Origin: Clostridia bacterium
GTDB lineage: Bacteria; Bacillota_A; Clostridia; Christensenellales; CAG-138
Direction: 5' to 3'
Assembly: GCA_017394605.1 (NCBI GenBank)
Contig: JAFPXU010000161.1
Location: 1-8,292, forward strand
DNA: 8,292 bases
Shown: positions 5,847 to 8,292 of the stretch, in pieces
How positions within the stretch are numbered: position 1 is the stretch's first letter
Layout of the letters: each line of letters begins with the position of its first letter
Made by a program: the position numbers and the translations under genes
Notes under the pieces: generated by a model
Databases searched by the model: none
What the model was told of the DNA's origin: nothing
The model's input: only the letters and a program-made list of their open reading frames with translations

Positions 5847-5892
5847 TGCTTTCATGGCAGACTGCCGGACTGCAACAGCGGAAAGCGAGTGC

Positions 5893-5921
5893 TTGACGTA
5901 CGGCCCCGGATGGCGTATTTT
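5893..5921 (+). promoter_or_regulatory. Promoter of the eutA-eutB operon
   Basis: TTGACG (5893-5898, five of six consensus bases) and TATTTT (5916-5921, four of six) are separated by the ideal 17 bases. Transcription would begin near 5928, placing every hairpin from 5938 to 6028 inside the untranslated leader of eutA. Confidence 0.6.
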
Positions 5922-5937
5922 AAATAGTAGGAAAGAC

Positions 5938-5985
5938 TGCACAACAGGGTGCATGTCCCGTATAGAAAGGGAAGGCAGAATGGCC
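5938..5985 (+). promoter_or_regulatory. Candidate ANTAR-binding hairpin cluster in the eutA leader
   Basis: Three small hairpins with six-base loops follow one another. H1 has TGCAC (5938-5942) with GTGCA (5949-5953), loop AACAGG. H2 has TCCC(G)T (5956-5961) with AGGGA (5968-5972), one bulged G, loop ATAGAA. H3 has GGC (5974-5976) with GCC (5983-5985), loop AGAATG, and its right side forms part of the terminator's left arm. ANTAR targets are known as paired hexaloop hairpins with A at loop position 1 and G at position 4, the second overlapping the terminator. All three loops start with A, but only H2 has G4. H2 carries a bulge and H3 has only three pairs, so the assignment is tentative. Confidence 0.45.
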
Positions 5986-6028
5986 GTAGAGAAACATGTT
6001 TGACATGGTTATTCTCTGCGGCCTTTTT
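5982..6028 (+). terminator. Intrinsic terminator in the eutA leader (probable attenuator)
   Basis: A 12-bp stem pairs 5982-5993 (GGCCGTAGAGAA) with 6012-6023 (TTCTCTGCGGCC), with a single T-G pair, and the loop contains a CATG/CATG pair. T6024-T6028 follows directly. It lies 20 bases before the eutA start codon and downstream of a promoter, so it should block eutA unless prevented from forming, as at known EutV-controlled leaders. Otherwise it simply ends the phosphoesterase transcript. Confidence 0.88.
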
Positions 6029-6048
6029 CGTATAGCAGGGGGACCGGG

Positions 6049-7473
6049 ATGGAAACGATCACAAGCGTCGGCATCGATATCGGAACGACCACGACCCAGG
6101 TCGTGTTTTCCAGGCTGTCGCTTGAGAACACCGCGGGGATCTACAATGTCCCGAAGGTGTCCATCACCGGGAAAGAGATCCTGTACCGCTCCGAGCCGTT
6201 CTTTACGCCCCTTCTTGACCGCGACCACATCGACGCGGAGAAGGTGAAGGACATCGTGCTCTCTGTCTACCGGGACGCCGGGATGTCCCCGGAGGATATC
6301 TCTTCAGGCGCGGTGATCATCACGGGCGAGTCCGCGAGGAAGGAGAACGCGGAGAATATCGTGCGGACGCTTTCCGGCATGGCGGGCGAATTCGTCGTCT
6401 CCGCCGCCGGCCCGGACATGGAATCCGTGATCGCGGGCAAAGGGAGCGGTGCGTACGCGTATTCCAAAGACCGCCATCTGCGCGTCATCAACCTGGATAT
6501 CGGCGGGGGCACGACCAACGCGGTGCTGTTCAACCGCGGAAGGACGATGGACACCGGCTGCATCGACGTGGGCGGCAGGCTGATCCGTACCGCTCCGGAC
6601 GGAACGGTGACCGGATTCTCCCAGGCGGCCAGACTGGTCGCGGAGGACATCGGCGCGGATCTAGTGGAAGGCATGCGCGACGAAAGTGTCCTGCTTCAGA
6701 TCGCGAGGCGCCAGGCATCGCTGCTCGCGGAGATGACGGGACTCAGGGAACGGACGCCGCTTTATCGAAAGCTTCTGACACCGGACAGTTCCGGCTTTGA
6801 CATTGCCGCAGCGCCCGACGTGCTCTGCTATTCGGGGGGCGTGGCGGACGCGGTCCGCGGAAGATACGACGCGGGCGATCCCTACCGATTCGGAGACACC
6901 GGCATCCTGCTCGGACGCGCGGTCCGGGAGGACCCGTACCTGAACAGCATTCCGCAGATCGAGGCGGACAACACGATTTCCGCCACCGTGATCGGCGCCG
7001 GCAGCTATACCACGACCGTCTCGGGCAGCACGATCCGCGCGGAGGGAGATCTTCTTCCCATGAAGAACCTGACCGTCTACAAGATCACCGAGGCGGAGCA
7101 GGAGCGCCTGTTCGAGGGCGACGGGGAGGACTTCGCGGTCAATCTTTCCAGGTTCATGGAGCTGAACGACCACGACGTCGCGGTCGCGGTCCGGGGAAAG
7201 CCGGATCCGAGCTATCCGGAGGTAAAAAGGCTCGCCGCCGCGCTTTCGGCCGCCGCGGAAGCGTGTTTTCAGCCGGGCAGGCCGCTCGTGCTGGTTTTTG
7301 AGAACGATATGGCCAAGGTGTTCGGGATGTGCTTTCTGCAGGTCTCGGACCGGAGGCTTGTTTCCATAGACGGGATCCCGGTGCAGTCCGCGGATCATAT
7401 CGACATCGGACGGCCCATCGTCGGGGGACTCGTGGTCCCCGTGGTCATCAAGACGCTGCTGTTCGGACGCTGA
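6049..7473 (+). CDS. eutA: Ethanolamine ammonia-lyase reactivating factor EutA
   Basis: A 474-residue ATPase-fold protein that exchanges damaged cobalamin for intact adenosylcobalamin on ethanolamine ammonia-lyase (EutBC), using ATP. The actin/Hsp70-like nucleotide-binding motifs are visible: phosphate 1 D10-IGTTTT (10-16), phosphate 2 LDIGGGTTN (149-157), and the adenosine-region YSGGVADAV (261-269). GAGSYTTTVSGS (316-327) is a EutA signature stretch. Length is normal for EutA. AGGGGGA (6037-6043) is a strong Shine-Dalgarno five bases before the ATG. The gene is immediately preceded by a leader terminator and followed after 10 bases by eutB, so both belong to one operon. Base composition is strongly GC-rich like eutB. 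Confidence 0.95.
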   Translation: METITSVGIDIGTTTTQVVFSRLSLENTAGIYNVPKVSITGKEILYRSEPFFTPLLDRDHIDAEKVKDIVLSVYRDAGMSPEDISSGAVIITGESARKENAENIVRTLSGMAGEFVVSAAGPDMESVIAGKGSGAYAYSKDRHLRVINLDIGGGTTNAVLFNRGRTMDTGCIDVGGRLIRTAPDGTVTGFSQAARLVAEDIGADLVEGMRDESVLLQIARRQASLLAEMTGLRERTPLYRKLLTPDSSGFDIAAAPDVLCYSGGVADAVRGRYDAGDPYRFGDTGILLGRAVREDPYLNSIPQIEADNTISATVIGAGSYTTTVSGSTIRAEGDLLPMKNLTVYKITEAEQERLFEGDGEDFAVNLSRFMELNDHDVAVAVRGKPDPSYPEVKRLAAALSAAAEACFQPGRPLVLVFENDMAKVFGMCFLQVSDRRLVSIDGIPVQSADHIDIGRPIVGGLVVPVVIKTLLFGR

Positions 7474-7483
7474 GGTGAAAAGA

Positions 7484-8292
7484 ATGCGGTTATCCACATC
7501 CGTAAAGGGACAGAATTTCACATTCCGGTCGGTCAAGGAAGTCATGGCGAAGGCCAACGAACTGAAGTCCGGAGACGTGCTCGCGGGCGTTGCGGCCGAG
7601 AGCGATCTCGAGCGCATCGCGGCAAAGCGCGTGCTGTCCGAGCTTCTGATGTCCGACCTTCGGGAGAACCCCGCCGTGCCCTACGAGCAGGACGAGGTCA
7701 CGCGGCTGGACCAGGACTATCTGGATCCCGAAGTGTACGCGGGGATCAAAGGCATGACGGTCGGGGGATTTCGGGAATGGCTTCTCTCCTACGACGCGAC
7801 GGAGGAGAAGATCCGGCGCGCATCGAAGGGACTGACGGCGGAGATGACCGCGGGCGTGTGCAAGCTCATGAGCAACATGGACCTCGTCTACGCGGCCAAT
7901 AAGGTCCGGGTCGAGGCGACCTGCAACACGACGATCGGAAGGCGCGGGTGCCTTTCCACGAGGCTCCAGCCCAACCACCCGACGGACGACATCGAGGGCA
8001 TCACCGCCTCCGTGTACGAGGGACTGTCCTACGGCTGCGGCGACGCGCTACTCGGGCTCAACCCGGTCAACGATACGGTCTTTTCACTGGCCGAGGTGCT
8101 CAAGCGCCTGAACGAGATCAAGCAGCGGCTTTCAATACCGACGCAGATCTGCTGCTTAGGCCACATCACGACGCAGATCGAGGCGGTGCGCCAGGGCGCG
8201 CCGTGCGACATGATCTTCCAGTCCATCGCGGGCTCCGAAAAGGGCAATACGGCGTTCGGGTTCACCGCGGACACGGTCCGCGAGGCGCGGGC
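7484..8292 (+). CDS. eutB: Ethanolamine ammonia-lyase large subunit EutB (5' part)
   Basis: The first 269 codons of the catalytic large subunit, cut by the window end; full-length proteins have about 450 residues. With EutC it converts ethanolamine to acetaldehyde and ammonia using adenosylcobalamin. The fold is a TIM barrel. Substrate-pocket residues R160 and Q162 (STRLQPNHPTDD) and N193 (GLNPVND) fall at the same numbers as in the E. coli enzyme; E287 and D362 lie outside the window. The ATG at 7484 has GAGGTG (7472-7477) six bases upstream, overlapping the eutA stop, so the two genes are translationally linked. eutC and microcompartment genes would be expected further right. No frame disruption is seen. 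Confidence 0.96.
   Translation, partial: MRLSTSVKGQNFTFRSVKEVMAKANELKSGDVLAGVAAESDLERIAAKRVLSELLMSDLRENPAVPYEQDEVTRLDQDYLDPEVYAGIKGMTVGGFREWLLSYDATEEKIRRASKGLTAEMTAGVCKLMSNMDLVYAANKVRVEATCNTTIGRRGCLSTRLQPNHPTDDIEGITASVYEGLSYGCGDALLGLNPVNDTVFSLAEVLKRLNEIKQRLSIPTQICCLGHITTQIEAVRQGAPCDMIFQSIAGSEKGNTAFGFTADTVREAR

Noticed and set aside
5856..5866. GGCAG-A-CTGCC perfect inverted repeat
   Set aside because: A one-base loop cannot form a hairpin as such; it may be a DNA palindrome or part of a wider weak fold with CCGGC at 5820-5824, but there is no T run or motif to support a function.
5775..5927. A cobalamin riboswitch upstream of eutA
   Set aside because: Such an element would be sensible for B12-dependent eut genes, but I could not find the conserved B12 box or the GCCACTG-type core in this stretch or in 4575-4906.
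6661..7617. A 318-codon minus-strand open frame across eutA and the start of eutB
   Set aside because: It is the antisense shadow of two confidently identified genes, Arg/His-rich and without motifs.
1..8292. tRNA, rRNA, CRISPR array or insertion sequence
   Set aside because: I saw no regularly spaced repeats, transposase motifs or terminal inverted repeats, and no recognisable RNA gene signatures in the intergenic regions.

Overview
The window looks like chromosomal DNA from a GC-rich, anaerobic, gut-type member of the Firmicutes (Clostridia, perhaps Lachnospiraceae-like). This is inferred from clear Shine-Dalgarno sequences, two likely TTG starts, compact U-tailed terminators, and a eutVW-type regulatory pair next to ethanolamine genes. 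Most genes are GC-rich. The stretch from about 2100 to 2660 is markedly AT-rich and looks acquired.

Layout. (1) 5-1231 (+): an enolase-superfamily (mandelate racemase group) acid-sugar dehydratase-like enzyme ending in a strong terminator. (2) 1364-2098 (+): a FadR-type GntR regulator with its own promoter, a plausible local regulator of the sugar-acid gene. (3) 2100-2700: an AT-rich island with a minimal nucleotidyltransferase (MNT), a 13-codon remnant where its HEPN partner would be expected, and several hairpins or terminators. (4) 4574-2764 (-): a two-gene operon, an ANTAR response regulator (EutV-like) overlapping a soluble HisKA_2-type histidine kinase (EutW-like) by 4 bp. (5) 4907-5774 (+): a small metallophosphoesterase and an overlapping small conserved-looking protein of unknown function, both apparently starting at TTG. 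(6) 5775-6048: a non-coding region with two near-identical 17-bp dyads, a sigma-A promoter, three small hairpins and a strong terminator directly before eutA. (7) 6049-8292 (+): eutA (reactivase of ethanolamine ammonia-lyase) and the first 269 codons of eutB (large subunit), cut by the window end.

How the parts fit. In known Firmicutes, EutW senses ethanolamine and phosphorylates EutV. The EutV ANTAR domain then binds a pair of hexaloop hairpins in eut leaders and prevents termination. All the parts for that are here: kinase, ANTAR regulator, and a promoter-hairpins-terminator leader on eutA. The main novelty is that the regulator carries two ANTAR domains in tandem rather than one. The eutA leader can be drawn with three hexaloop hairpins, one overlapping the 5' arm of the terminator, but only one loop fits the published A1/G4 rule. 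A single-chain double-ANTAR antiterminator with altered RNA recognition is therefore a testable hypothesis, not a demonstrated fact.
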